Of a stretch of 64,000 bases of DNA, positions 27,450 through 35,418 are shown one piece after another. Position numbers and translations under genes: made by a program. Origin of the DNA: Phycisphaerae bacterium (GTDB lineage: Bacteria > Planctomycetota > Phycisphaerae > JAJVII01); NCBI GenBank assembly GCA_022072085.1, contig JAJVII010000021.1, positions 86,444 to 150,443 on the forward strand. The letters are read 5' to 3'. A model generated the notes under the pieces. The model was not told the DNA's origin. It did not search any database and worked only from the letters and a program-made list of their open reading frames with translations. Position 1 is the stretch's first letter. Each line of letters starts with the position of its first letter.

Positions 27450-27478
27450 TGGCAAGGCCGGGCGGGTGGCCATATAAT
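27450..27478 (+). promoter_or_regulatory. promoter of the SMP-30-like gene
   Basis: TGGCAA (27450-27455), 17-base spacer, TATAAT (27473-27478), 36 bases before the start codon. Confidence 0.5.
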
Positions 27479-27514
27479 CGGCCCGCGAGTCCTTCCTCTT
27501 GCATGGGGCACGGC

Positions 27515-28336
27515 ATGCGCAGCTTCGAGATACTGGCCGACGGGCTCAAGTTCCCCGAGGGGCCCGTCTTCGACCCGCAGGGGCGGCTCTGGTTCGTCGA
27601 GATCGATAACGCCACCGTCGATCGCCTCGAGCCCGGCGGCGGGATCACGCGCTTCCACACCGGCGGCCGGCCCAACGGGCTGGCCTGCGACCACCTCGGC
27701 CGCATCTACGTCGCCGACAAGGACCGCAAGATTCTCCGCCTCGATCCGCGCTCGGGGCAGTTCGAGGAGCTGGCGATCGCGCTGGACGGCCGGCCACTGG
27801 ACGAGCCCAACGACATCTGCTTCGACGACGCGGGCAACCTGCTGTTCACCTGCCCGGGCGGGTCAGCCAGGAGCGGCACGGGCTACGTCTGCCGCCTGAC
27901 GCCCGCGGGCAAGCTGTCGGCCATCGCCCGCGGGTTCCGCTATCCCAACGGCCTCGCACTGGACCGCTCGGGCAAGCGGCTGTTCGTCGCCGAGTCGGCG
28001 CCCAAGAGGCTGCTGGTTGGCGACTACCCCGGCAAGGGCGGCGTGGTCGAACTGACCCCCTGGGCCGACACCGGCGGCGCTGGCGGGCCGGACGGCTTCG
28101 CCCTGGACGCCGAAGGCAACATCTACACCGCCCTGTTCGGCAGCGGAGAGTTGGCCGTGGTCAGCCCCAGGGGGGCGGTGATCGAGCGGATCGCCCTGGC
28201 CGGCAAGAAGCCCACGAACTGCGCGTTCGACCCGTCGGGCAAGCTGGGCCTGGTGGTCACCGAGGTGGACGCCGGGACCGTGACGAGCATCACGCCGATG
28301 CCGCCGGGCCTGTCGATGCGCGACGGGCGGTCGTAA
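27515..28336 (+). CDS. SMP-30/gluconolactonase-like beta-propeller enzyme
   Basis: A 273-residue six-bladed propeller of the SMP-30/gluconolactonase/LRE family, which hydrolyse sugar lactones with a bound divalent metal. Features are KFPEGPVFDPQGRLWFVEID with the metal-binding Glu, GRPNGLACD, DEPNDICFDDAGNLLFTCP with the conserved Asn-Asp pair, FRYPNGLALD and GGPDGFALDAEGNIY, where the Asp is the usual catalytic and metal residue. No signal peptide, so cytoplasmic. ATG 27515 is preferred (GGGG 8 bases upstream); ATG 27503 is the alternative. Confidence 0.85.
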   Translation: MRSFEILADGLKFPEGPVFDPQGRLWFVEIDNATVDRLEPGGGITRFHTGGRPNGLACDHLGRIYVADKDRKILRLDPRSGQFEELAIALDGRPLDEPNDICFDDAGNLLFTCPGGSARSGTGYVCRLTPAGKLSAIARGFRYPNGLALDRSGKRLFVAESAPKRLLVGDYPGKGGVVELTPWADTGGAGGPDGFALDAEGNIYTALFGSGELAVVSPRGAVIERIALAGKKPTNCAFDPSGKLGLVVTEVDAGTVTSITPMPPGLSMRDGRS

Positions 28337-28421
28337 GGGGATAGAATGGCGCGGCCGGCACGGTCCGAAGACAACCGAAACAAGTTTCCAATGACTACTG
28401 AATCCTGTAGAAGCAATCTTC

Positions 28422-28530
28422 ACCACAGAGAACACAGAGAGCACAGAGTCGGGAGTATCAAAAAATTCTTGATTTCAGGCATTTCTTGACGCTTCTGACC
28501 TCCTCTGTGATCTCGGTGTCCTCTGTGGTG
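28422..28530. repeat. inverted pair of CACAGAG repeats (period 9)
   Basis: The left arm (28422-28448) is ACCACAGAG, AACACAGAG, AGCACAGAG. The right arm (28502-28530) is complementary with about 4 differences in 29. The 53-base centre is AT-rich (AAAAAATTCTTGATTT). With the next element it fills the 445-base gap between the SMP-30-like and lipoprotein genes. Confidence 0.85.
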
Positions 28531-28563
28531 AATGAAGACTTCTCTTGCAGGCCTCAATAATGG

Positions 28564-28712
28564 CGAATTCCCGAATGCCGAAAGAAAGTCGAATCACGAA
28601 TAACGAATGGCCGGGCAAGCGAGATCCCGCCCAGGTCCGGCGTCTGCTTCGTCATTGGGTACTTGTCATTCATTCGACATTCGACATTCGACATTCGGCA
28701 TTCGACATTGAC
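28564..28712. repeat. inverted pair of CGAATNN / CATTCGN repeats (period 7)
   Basis: The left arm (28564-28610) contains CGAATGC, CGAATCA, CGAATAA, CGAATGG. The right arm (28653-28712) has CATTCGA, CATTCGA, CATTCGA, CATTCGG, CATTCGA, CATTGAC. The arms are complementary in unit sequence, with about 42 bases between them. It ends about 70 bases before the lipoprotein start. Confidence 0.85.
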
Positions 28713-28781
28713 ACAGCCGATCACTCCAGTTACCGACGGCAGACCGTTCACGAATCACCCATGCGTGCAAAGGGGCATGAG

Positions 28782-29150
28782 TTGAAACAGGCGATCTGGA
28801 CGTGCGCACTGGCGACGGCGCTGCTGCTGGGCGGATGCGGCAGCCGGGTGATCGTGACCGACGCAACCACCGGCAGGCCGATCGCCGGCGCGCATGTGGA
28901 ATTGAACTGGTCCGCCGGGCCGGCTCTGGGCGGCGAGGTCCACACCACCGTCGCCCCGGACACCAACGCCGGCGGCGTGACCTGGACCGGAGCGGGCCCG
29001 GCCGGCATGGGCTTCCTGGTCAACGCGGCCGCCCGCAAGCAAGGCTATCGGCCCGGCGGCGAATACGGCCACGTGCAGACCGGCGACGGCGGCCCGACGC
29101 CGCGCCAGGAGATCCGCATCAGACTTCAACCGGAGGGAAGTCAGCCATGA
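28782..29150 (+). CDS. small lipoprotein with carboxypeptidase-regulatory-like beta domain (1)
   Basis: A 122-residue exported lipoprotein. Leader KQAIWTCALATALLLGGC ends in a lipobox. The mature domain starts SRVIVTDATTGRPIAGAHVEL, the pattern of carboxypeptidase-regulatory/transthyretin-like beta-sandwich domains often found on surface proteins. TTG 28782 is preferred because AAAGGGG lies 6 bases upstream; ATG 28761 would add 7 residues but has no ribosome site. Its stop overlaps the next start as ATGA, so the genes are translationally coupled. The next gene encodes a protein with the same domain. Confidence 0.65.
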   Translation: MKQAIWTCALATALLLGGCGSRVIVTDATTGRPIAGAHVELNWSAGPALGGEVHTTVAPDTNAGGVTWTGAGPAGMGFLVNAAARKQGYRPGGEYGHVQTGDGGPTPRQEIRIRLQPEGSQP

Positions 29151-29503
29151 CGATCGCGAGGCGTGTCACCGGACGTCTGTTCCTGTTCGCACTGGCGGGG
29201 CTGCTGGCAGCCGCCGCCGGCTGCTCAGCCCGGGTGAAGGTGCTGGACGCCACGACTGACGGGCCGATCAAGGGCGCCCGGGTCAGTTTCCAGAACTTCG
29301 CCGACGAGGAACTGGGCGCCGCCACGACCGGCCGCAACGGCGTCGCCTGGGGGCCGCGCGCCGTCATCGCCGACCGCGCCCGCGTGACGATCACCGGCTA
29401 CCAGCCGGCGGCCGCCGAATTCGGGCCCGTCCTCCAGTGGGCCACCGTGCGGCTGGCGCCGGTCGAGATGCCCCTGACCCAGCCGGATGCGGGGTCGCCA
29501 TGA
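29147..29503 (+). CDS. small lipoprotein with carboxypeptidase-regulatory-like beta domain (2)
   Basis: A 118-residue exported lipoprotein (lipobox LAAAAGC). The mature part begins ARVKVLDATTDGPIKGARVSF, paralogous to the preceding gene. GGAGGGAAG lies upstream of the ATG. The start overlaps the previous stop and its own stop overlaps the heparinase start (ATGA both times). Three translationally coupled genes imply a shared role, likely on the polysaccharide or glycosaminoglycan substrate of the heparinase-like protein. Confidence 0.65.
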   Translation: MTIARRVTGRLFLFALAGLLAAAAGCSARVKVLDATTDGPIKGARVSFQNFADEELGAATTGRNGVAWGPRAVIADRARVTITGYQPAAAEFGPVLQWATVRLAPVEMPLTQPDAGSP

Positions 29504-31584
29504 GAACCATCCCGGCCATCGCGATGATCGCGGCCCTGCTGGCGGCCGCAGCCGTTCCCGCGTCGGCCGACGACCCTGCGCCCTCCGCAGCCGCCGTTCG
29601 CAAAGGCCACCCGCGCATCTTCGTCACGCCCGACACGCTGGCTGCGCTGCGCGAGAAGGTCCGCACGGTCGGGGCCGCCGACTTCGCGACCATGCGCAAG
29701 GCCGACTGGATCATGAAGGGCAAAGCCGCCCAGGGCTGGAGCGACATCCACAACCTGCCCTACCCCGCCTTCTGCTGGCTGGTCACCGGCGAAAAGAAAT
29801 ACCTCGACCGCGTGCGCGACTTCCTCGACGCATGGTCCGACCGGCCCGACCAGGACCAGTACAAGACCCCTGAGATGCTCCGCGCCGCCGCGATGGCCTA
29901 CGACTGGACCTTCAACGACCTGACGCCCGAGCAGCGCAAGCGCTACGCCGCGGGCCTGGTGAAGATGGCCGACTACTGCTCGAAGCTCTGGCGGCACTCC
30001 GACTTCAACAACCACTTCGTCAACGAATCGCTCTCGGTGCTGTGGGCCGGCGTCGCTCTGAGCGGCGACGGCATCGACGACGCGTCGGCCGCCCGCTTCC
30101 TCAAGATGGGCCGGGCGTACATCGCCTCGGCCGCCGCCGCCGCCAACGAGTCAGCCGGGGAGGACGGCGGGCAGTTCGAGGGCTTCAGCTACAACGACTG
30201 GGGCTTCGCCCGTCCGCTGGCCCTCACCTTCGAGATGTGGCGAACCGCGACCGGCGAGGACCTCTTCGCGACCTCGACCTTCTTCAAAACGCAGGCCGCC
30301 TGGCACGCCTACTGCCTGAGGCCGGACACGGGAACCTTCGTGCGGGCCGAGGACTGCCCCTCGGGCTTCGGACCCGGCGAGGACATGCGCAATTTCATGC
30401 TCCTCTGCGCCGCCCGCTACCACGACCCGCTGGCTGAGTGGGTCGCGGAGCTGGCCGAGCGGAAATACGTCCAGCACTACTGGATGGACCTGCTCTGGCG
30501 CGACTACGGGCTCAAGGCCCGGTCGCCCGCGGAGCTGAAGCTGCCGACCGCCCGGCTGTTCGCCCGGCTCGGCTGGGTCGCGATGCGCTCGGCCTGGGAC
30601 GACCCCAGGGCCACCTTCGCCCTGTTCCAGTGCCAGGATTTCTTCGCCGGCCACCAGCACGCCGACGCCAACAGCTTTGTCATCCACAAGTCCGGTTCAC
30701 TGGCGATCGACAGCGGCACATACGACGAGAGCCCGCACCGCGGCAACTACTTCTGCCGCTCGATCGCCCACAACACGGTGCTGGTCTACGACCCGGCGGA
30801 GAAGTTCAACGGCGCCACCTGGGGCAGCGGCGCCGGCAAGGGCGACGGCGCCAACGACGGCGGCCAGCTCCGCCCGCCGGCCGTCGACCGCGCGGGCCAG
30901 TTCAAGGTCGGCGGGCCCAGCGACGTCGGCAACATCGTCGCCTACCGCACCGGCGAGCACTATGTCTACGTCGCCGGCGACGCCACCAGGGCCTACAGCC
31001 GCGACAAGCTCAACGAATTCACCCGCCAGTTCGTCTACCTGCCGCCCAACGTGTTCATCTGCTACGACCGCGTGACGACCGCCAAGGCCGACTTCGACAC
31101 GCGCTGGGTCGTCCACTGCCTCCAGCAACCCCGGCTGCGCGGCGGGACGGCCTTCATCCGCGAAGGCCGCACGACGCTGTTCGTCGCGCCGGTCCTGCCG
31201 GTCGGCGCCAAGCTCTCGGCCGTCGGCGGGCCGGGCAAGGAGGCCTGGTTCGACGGCAGAAACTACCCCCCGACGCAGAAGAAGCCCGACCCCCAAGCCG
31301 GCGCCTGGCGCGTCGAGGTCGCCCAGCCGCGCCCCGAGCGGCAGCAGCAGTTCCTGGTCGTGATGGCGGCCATCCCGGCTGACAGCCTGGACCTGCCTCA
31401 GCCCAACGGCGGCGGCGACATCGGCCGAGTCGAGATCGCCTTCATCGCCCAGCAGAAGCACTACACGATCCGCCTGCCGCGGGTCGGCCCGCTGGGCGGC
31501 ACGCTGATCGTCCGCGACAAGGACGCGACCGGCCCGATCCTGGAAACCGCGGACCTGGCCACCGGCATCCAGGCCAAGCACTGA
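29500..31584 (+). CDS. secreted heparinase II/III-like polysaccharide lyase
   Basis: A 694-residue exported protein with signal peptide (ending AAVPASA). The N-terminal half is the alpha/alpha toroid of heparinase II/III-type lyases (HPRIFVTPDTLAALREKV, YLDRVRDFLDAW, NNHFVNESLSVLW). The C-terminal half is the beta-sandwich with FAGHQHADANSFVIHKSG and IDSGTYDES, where the conserved HxHAD and Asn are expected to contribute to the active site. Family members cleave acidic polysaccharides by beta-elimination; the actual substrate is unknown. It is the third gene of a tightly overlapping operon with two small lipoproteins. Confidence 0.85.
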   Translation: MRTIPAIAMIAALLAAAAVPASADDPAPSAAAVRKGHPRIFVTPDTLAALREKVRTVGAADFATMRKADWIMKGKAAQGWSDIHNLPYPAFCWLVTGEKKYLDRVRDFLDAWSDRPDQDQYKTPEMLRAAAMAYDWTFNDLTPEQRKRYAAGLVKMADYCSKLWRHSDFNNHFVNESLSVLWAGVALSGDGIDDASAARFLKMGRAYIASAAAAANESAGEDGGQFEGFSYNDWGFARPLALTFEMWRTATGEDLFATSTFFKTQAAWHAYCLRPDTGTFVRAEDCPSGFGPGEDMRNFMLLCAARYHDPLAEWVAELAERKYVQHYWMDLLWRDYGLKARSPAELKLPTARLFARLGWVAMRSAWDDPRATFALFQCQDFFAGHQHADANSFVIHKSGSLAIDSGTYDESPHRGNYFCRSIAHNTVLVYDPAEKFNGATWGSGAGKGDGANDGGQLRPPAVDRAGQFKVGGPSDVGNIVAYRTGEHYVYVAGDATRAYSRDKLNEFTRQFVYLPPNVFICYDRVTTAKADFDTRWVVHCLQQPRLRGGTAFIREGRTTLFVAPVLPVGAKLSAVGGPGKEAWFDGRNYPPTQKKPDPQAGAWRVEVAQPRPERQQQFLVVMAAIPADSLDLPQPNGGGDIGRVEIAFIAQQKHYTIRLPRVGPLGGTLIVRDKDATGPILETADLATGIQAKH

Positions 31585-31633
31585 GCCTCGAAAGAGAAGA
31601 CACACCGGCGAGGGAACAGCCGAAGACATCTCA

Positions 31634-31725
31634 CATTGGTCATTGCTCATTCAAGTTTGGGATCGGGGCCGCCGGCGGCGGCCGGCTGCTTCACCGTGCA
31701 ATGAAAAATGCGCAATGACCAATGA
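31634..31725. repeat. inverted pair of CATTGNN / GCAATGA repeats (period 7)
   Basis: The left arm (31634-31654) is CATTGGT, CATTGCT, CATTCAA. The right arm (31698-31725) is GCAATGA, AAAATGC, GCAATGA, CCAATGA. A 13-base stretch GCAATGACCAATG is perfectly complementary between the arms. It lies between the heparinase stop and the TSUP permease. Confidence 0.85.
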
Positions 31726-31809
31726 GCGGTTCTTCCTCCCTCGACTTCTCCCTTGACCGGATCGCCCCGGCGACGGACCATCCACCGGGTTTGTTCATGG
31801 AGTGCCCGC

Positions 31810-32607
31810 ATGCCTGAACTGTCTGTGGTCGGCTGGGCTCTTATCGCGCTAGCCGCCGTCGTCGTCGGGGTCAGCAAGACCGGCGTGCCGGGGATCGGCA
31901 TCCTGGCGGTCGTGCTGGCGGCGACAGCCCTGCCCGAGGGCCAGAAGGGCGCCAGCGTCGGGCTGCTGCTGCCGATGCTCATCATCGGCGACGTGATCGC
32001 GGTGATCTGGTATCGCCGGCACGCGAACTGGCGGCTGCTGTTTCGGCTGATGCCCCCGGCGGCGGTCGGCATCGTGGCGGCGTGGGGACTGGCCCACCTG
32101 CTCGGCCAGCAGCGGCCCCACCTGCTGGGCCCGATCATCGGGGGGATCGTGCTGGCGATGCTCGCGCTCAACCGCTGGTGGCAGTGGCGGGTGGACCGGC
32201 TGGTTCGCGGCGGCCGCGACGCCGCCGACCTCGTGCCGCACCACTGGTCGTTCGCGGTGGGCGTCGGGGCGGCGGCCGGCGTGGCGACGATGCTCTCCAA
32301 CGCGGCCGGCCCGCTGATGGTGCTCTACCTGCTGGCACTGCGGTTCGACAAGCACGCGTTCATCGGCACGGCCGCGTGGTATTTCTTCCTTCTCAACAGC
32401 TTCAAAGTGCCCTTCATGCTCGACCTGCACTGGATCACCTTCGGGTCGCTGAAGGTGGACCTGCTGATGGCGCCGGTGGTGGCAGCCGGGGCGGCCGGGG
32501 GCATCGTCCTGTTCAAGAAGATCCCCCAGCAGGCGTTCCGCGTCGCGGTGGAACTGCTGGCGGCGGTCGGGGCCGCCAAGCTGCTGTGGGACGGGCTGAT
32601 TCACTGA
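31810..32607 (+). CDS. TSUP (TauE/SafE) family permease
   Basis: A 265-residue inner-membrane protein with about eight hydrophobic helices. The duplicated TSUP motif appears as VVGVSKTGVPGIG (residues 18-30) and AGVATMLSNAAGPLM (about 158-172). Family members export or import sulfite, sulfonates and other organosulfur anions; specificity is unknown. GGAG lies 7 bases before the ATG. It converges with the YddG-like exporter gene, leaving 16 bases between the stops. Confidence 0.85.
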   Translation: MPELSVVGWALIALAAVVVGVSKTGVPGIGILAVVLAATALPEGQKGASVGLLLPMLIIGDVIAVIWYRRHANWRLLFRLMPPAAVGIVAAWGLAHLLGQQRPHLLGPIIGGIVLAMLALNRWWQWRVDRLVRGGRDAADLVPHHWSFAVGVGAAAGVATMLSNAAGPLMVLYLLALRFDKHAFIGTAAWYFFLLNSFKVPFMLDLHWITFGSLKVDLLMAPVVAAGAAGGIVLFKKIPQQAFRVAVELLAAVGAAKLLWDGLIH

Positions 32608-32623
32608 CGCCGGGCAGCCACCG

Positions 32624-33562
32624 TCACCCCTCGCGGATGGACCACTTGCACAGGGCGGCGCCGGCGACGACCAGGAGGCTGGCCAGCCAGAGGTTGAGCC
32701 CCATCGGCACGCCCAGCAGCAGGCAACTGAGCAGCGTGGAAAGCAGCGGCGTGAAGTAGGAGAGCGCCGCCACCAGGATTATCCGCCCGCGGCGCATCGC
32801 CAGATCCCAGAAGACATAGGCCAGCAGCGCCGGGCCGGCGGCCATGTAGGCCAGCCCGCCGGCGACACCGGGCGTTAAGCGTGTCGGCTCGGCGACGAAC
32901 AGCCGCAGGACCAGCAGCACCAGGCCGCAGGCCAGCAGAAACAGCGGCATCGCCCCGCCGCGATACGGACCGGCCAGCCGTCGGCTCAGGTTGGAGTAGA
33001 GGCCCCAGCAGACCGCCGCCAGCAGCGCGCAGCCGTAGGGCATCCACTGGCCCGGCGTCACGGCCGCCAGATCGCGCCAGCCCAAAGCCTCATGCCCGGG
33101 CTGCGGCGTCAGCCCGGCAAGCACAATGCCGGCGATCGCGAGCAGCATGCCCGGAACCAGCCAGCCGTTGAAGCGCCGCTTGAGGATGGGGACTGAGAAC
33201 ACCAACGTAAAGCTCGGCCAGAGGTAGTTGATGATGCCGACGACCACAACCTGCGTATGGTCCGGCGCCAAGCCGATGGCCAGATAAAGCATCGTCGTGT
33301 AGAGCACCATCAGCCCGCCGCACAGCAGCAGGTAGCTGCGCGGCAGCGCCAGCGCCCGCGCCATCGGCTCGCGGCGCAGCAGCAGGAACGCCACCGCCGG
33401 CAGGCCGGCCAGCAGGTATATCGCCGCCCCGGCCGTCAGCGTTCCCAACTGCTCGGTCAATGGCCGCGACACCGCGATCGTCGAACTCCACAGCAGGATC
33501 GCGCCCACGCCCAGCAGCGTAGCCGGCGTCGAGGATCCCTTCTGTTCTCCGCTGTCCGCCAT
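32624..33562 (-). CDS. DMT transporter, YddG-like (EamA domains)
   Basis: A 312-residue inner-membrane exporter with ten predicted helices in two EamA halves. It closely follows the pattern of E. coli YddG, an aromatic amino acid exporter: LLWSSTIAVSRPLTEQLGT, AAIYLLAGL, GIINYLWPSFTLVFSV, WLVPGMLLAIAGIV, and YFTPLLSTLLSCLLLGVP. Export of aromatic or other amino acids is inferred. ATG 33562 has GGGAGA upstream; the long frame to 34000 is unsupported. Confidence 0.8.
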   Translation of the reverse strand: MADSGEQKGSSTPATLLGVGAILLWSSTIAVSRPLTEQLGTLTAGAAIYLLAGLPAVAFLLLRREPMARALALPRSYLLLCGGLMVLYTTMLYLAIGLAPDHTQVVVVGIINYLWPSFTLVFSVPILKRRFNGWLVPGMLLAIAGIVLAGLTPQPGHEALGWRDLAAVTPGQWMPYGCALLAAVCWGLYSNLSRRLAGPYRGGAMPLFLLACGLVLLVLRLFVAEPTRLTPGVAGGLAYMAAGPALLAYVFWDLAMRRGRIILVAALSYFTPLLSTLLSCLLLGVPMGLNLWLASLLVVAGAALCKWSIREG

Positions 33563-33721
33563 CCGCCTGTCTCCCGACCCCCGCTCGCGCCGCCGCGACA
33601 GTCTATCACCTTGCCCGGTCCCGACCACAGGCCCCGCTGCCCGTGCCAGCCCCTTCTCCCTGCTCCGATGACGTTTCCGAACGGTCGCGATCCGGGCAGG
33701 CGTGAACCGCCGCTGCGGAGG

Positions 33722-33727
33722 TATAAT
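33722..33727 (+). promoter_or_regulatory. -10 box of the SdiA-regulated-type gene
   Basis: A consensus TATAAT 38 bases before the ATG at 33766. The upstream region has no convincing -35 (GTGAAC lies 14 bases upstream). Confidence 0.4.
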
Positions 33728-33765
33728 GGCGCGCACTTGGTGCCCCCCCCGCAGGAGGACCGCCC

Positions 33766-34713
33766 ATGCGTTGCCTCGCCGCCGCGCTGATTCTCTGGCC
33801 CGCCCTGTCGGCGCTGGCCGACGCTCCGGCCGTTCCGCCCCCACCACCCACGACACAGGCCGACGTGCCGACCACGCAGCCCGATCCGCCGCCGGAGCGA
33901 CCTCAGGTCGCCCCCTTTCGCTGCCGAATGATCGGCAACATCGAGAAGACCGGTTTCCCCGAGCCCAGCGGCATCGTCTTTCACCCGAGGCGCAAGACAC
34001 TGTTCGTCATCAGCGACGAGAGCGGCATCTGCGAGATGAACACCGACGGCCGGATCCTCCGCCGCAGGGAGTTCCCCACACGCTACGACTGCGAAGGCGT
34101 TACGGTCAATCCCGCGACCGGCCTGCTCTACCTCGCCGCCGAGGGCAAGGAGCAGATCCTGGAGGTCGATCCGGACAAACTCGACATCCTCCGCGTCTGG
34201 CAGATCCCCCGGACCTACAAGGGCGAACTGGTGATGCGCGAGAACGCCTCCACCGGCATCGAGGCCATCACCTTCGTCCCCGACGCGAAACACCCGCAGG
34301 GCGGGACGTTCCTGGTCGCCAACCAGAGTTTCAGCCTGACGCAGAAGGACGATCGGTCGGCCGTCTTCCGGCTCGAAGTCCCGCTGCGGCACAAGGGCCC
34401 CAACCCGCCGGCGGTGAAGATTCTCAACATGTTCGAGCCGGGCGTGACGGACCTGGCCGGCCTGCACTGGGACGCGAAGCGGGGGCGGCTCTACATCCTC
34501 AGCGACAGCAACCACATCCTGATGGAATCGACGATCGACGGGCGGCTGTATGCCCGCTGGACGCAGGTGCCGGGCAAGGACACCGAGGGCGTGACGATCG
34601 ACCCCGACGGCAACCTGTACTTCGCCCAGGACTGCGGCGGGGTCATCAAGGTGAAGTGGCTGCGGGAAGAGGCGTCGCGCGACGAAAGCACGAAGGACGT
34701 GAAGACGCCGTGA
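33766..34713 (+). CDS. secreted SdiA-regulated/YjiK-type beta-propeller
   Basis: A 315-residue exported protein: short signal peptide, Pro/Thr linker (about 20-45), then a propeller of the SdiA-regulated (YjiK) family. Markers are KTGFPEPSGIVFHP, TLFVISDESG, RYDCEGVTVNPATGLLYLAAEG, STGIEAITFV, DLAGLHWD and DTEGVTIDPDGNLYFAQD. The acidic EG and DLAG motifs probably bind calcium. The physiological role is unknown. AGGAGG lies 7 bases upstream of the ATG. Confidence 0.8.
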   Translation: MRCLAAALILWPALSALADAPAVPPPPPTTQADVPTTQPDPPPERPQVAPFRCRMIGNIEKTGFPEPSGIVFHPRRKTLFVISDESGICEMNTDGRILRRREFPTRYDCEGVTVNPATGLLYLAAEGKEQILEVDPDKLDILRVWQIPRTYKGELVMRENASTGIEAITFVPDAKHPQGGTFLVANQSFSLTQKDDRSAVFRLEVPLRHKGPNPPAVKILNMFEPGVTDLAGLHWDAKRGRLYILSDSNHILMESTIDGRLYARWTQVPGKDTEGVTIDPDGNLYFAQDCGGVIKVKWLREEASRDESTKDVKTP

Positions 34714-34733
34714 CGCGGAGACGAGAAGAAGAT

Positions 34734-34983
34734 GGCCCACGAAGGGCCACGAACGCGCACGAAGGGGGGGCATTGGCTCAGACCCCTTCTCCCCTGGCGG
34801 GAGAAGGTGGTCTCCGCCCAGCCGTTACAGGATGAGGGACCTCTTAGGAGACTGGTCCGTTTTTCGCTTCTTAGTCTTAGGGGACTGGTCCGCTTTTCGC
34901 GTCTTCGCGAAAAGGGGACCGGTCCCCCTCTCCCCCTCTTGGCTTCGTGGCCCTTCTCCCCCCTTCATGCCCCTTCGTGTTGA
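34734..34983. repeat. period-10 inverted element enclosing GACTGGTCC direct repeats
   Basis: The left arm (34734-34765) is GGCCCACGAA, GGGCCACGAA, CGCGCACGAA. The right arm (34944-34983) is TTCGTGGCCC, TTCTCCCCCC, TTCATGCCCC, TTCGTG. Between them are two copies of GACTGGTCCGyTTTTCGC (34850-34867 and 34883-34900), a perfect 9-bp hairpin CTTTTCGCG/CGCGAAAAG (34893-34914) and the palindrome GGGGACCGGTCCCC (34914-34927). With the following stretch it occupies a 705-base gene-poor gap. Confidence 0.8.
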
Positions 34984-35269
34984 ACCCCCTGCAAGAATCC
35001 CCCCAAAATTCCGAGAATTTTTCGCCGGGCCAACCGCCGGCCGGCCCGTCACATGGGCCGTCGGCCGGAATCGGCCCGATTTACGGGCCTTTCGTAACTC
35101 CCATTTTCCCCCGGCCGCGACCGTATATACGGAGGGCGTGCCTCTTCTCCCTCTCACTCGCCGGTGCGAAGGAGAGGGTAAGAATGGCGGCCCTCCCGCT
35201 CGCCAGCGGCGAGCAGTCGAACCGGCAGCAGCCGGGAGAAACGCCCCAGCGGGGCAGGCCGGCTCACAG

Positions 35270-35389
35270 ATCGCGGCCTTGGAATACGACCCGCTTGGCC
35301 GTAGAATCATCAAGGACATCGACAACAGTGGCGACTGGGACGCGACGTATCACTTCTACTACGACGGCCAGCAGATGGTCGAGCCCTGA
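35270..35389 (+). pseudogene. Rhs/YD-repeat protein remnant
   Basis: A 39-residue open stretch reading ALEYDPLGRRIIKDIDNSG then ATYHFYYDGQQMVEP before a stop. This matches the beginning of the Rhs-repeat-associated core (YDPLGRR followed by YYDGQ). Full Rhs proteins exceed 1,000 residues, so this is a decayed or displaced fragment. There is no start codon or ribosome site of its own. Confidence 0.6.
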
Positions 35390-35418
35390 AACCCCATGAC
35401 CGGTGGAAGGAGACCCCC

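Noticed and set aside
28554..28751. Minus-strand peptide with repeated VECRMSN
   Set aside because: This is the translation of the CATTCGA heptamer array. The same peptide can arise wherever the array occurs, so it is not evidence of a protein.
35000..35265. Protein-coding frame in the spacer before the Rhs remnant
   Set aside because: The plus-strand open frame here has irregular composition, no ribosome site and no recognisable motif until the Rhs-like tail.
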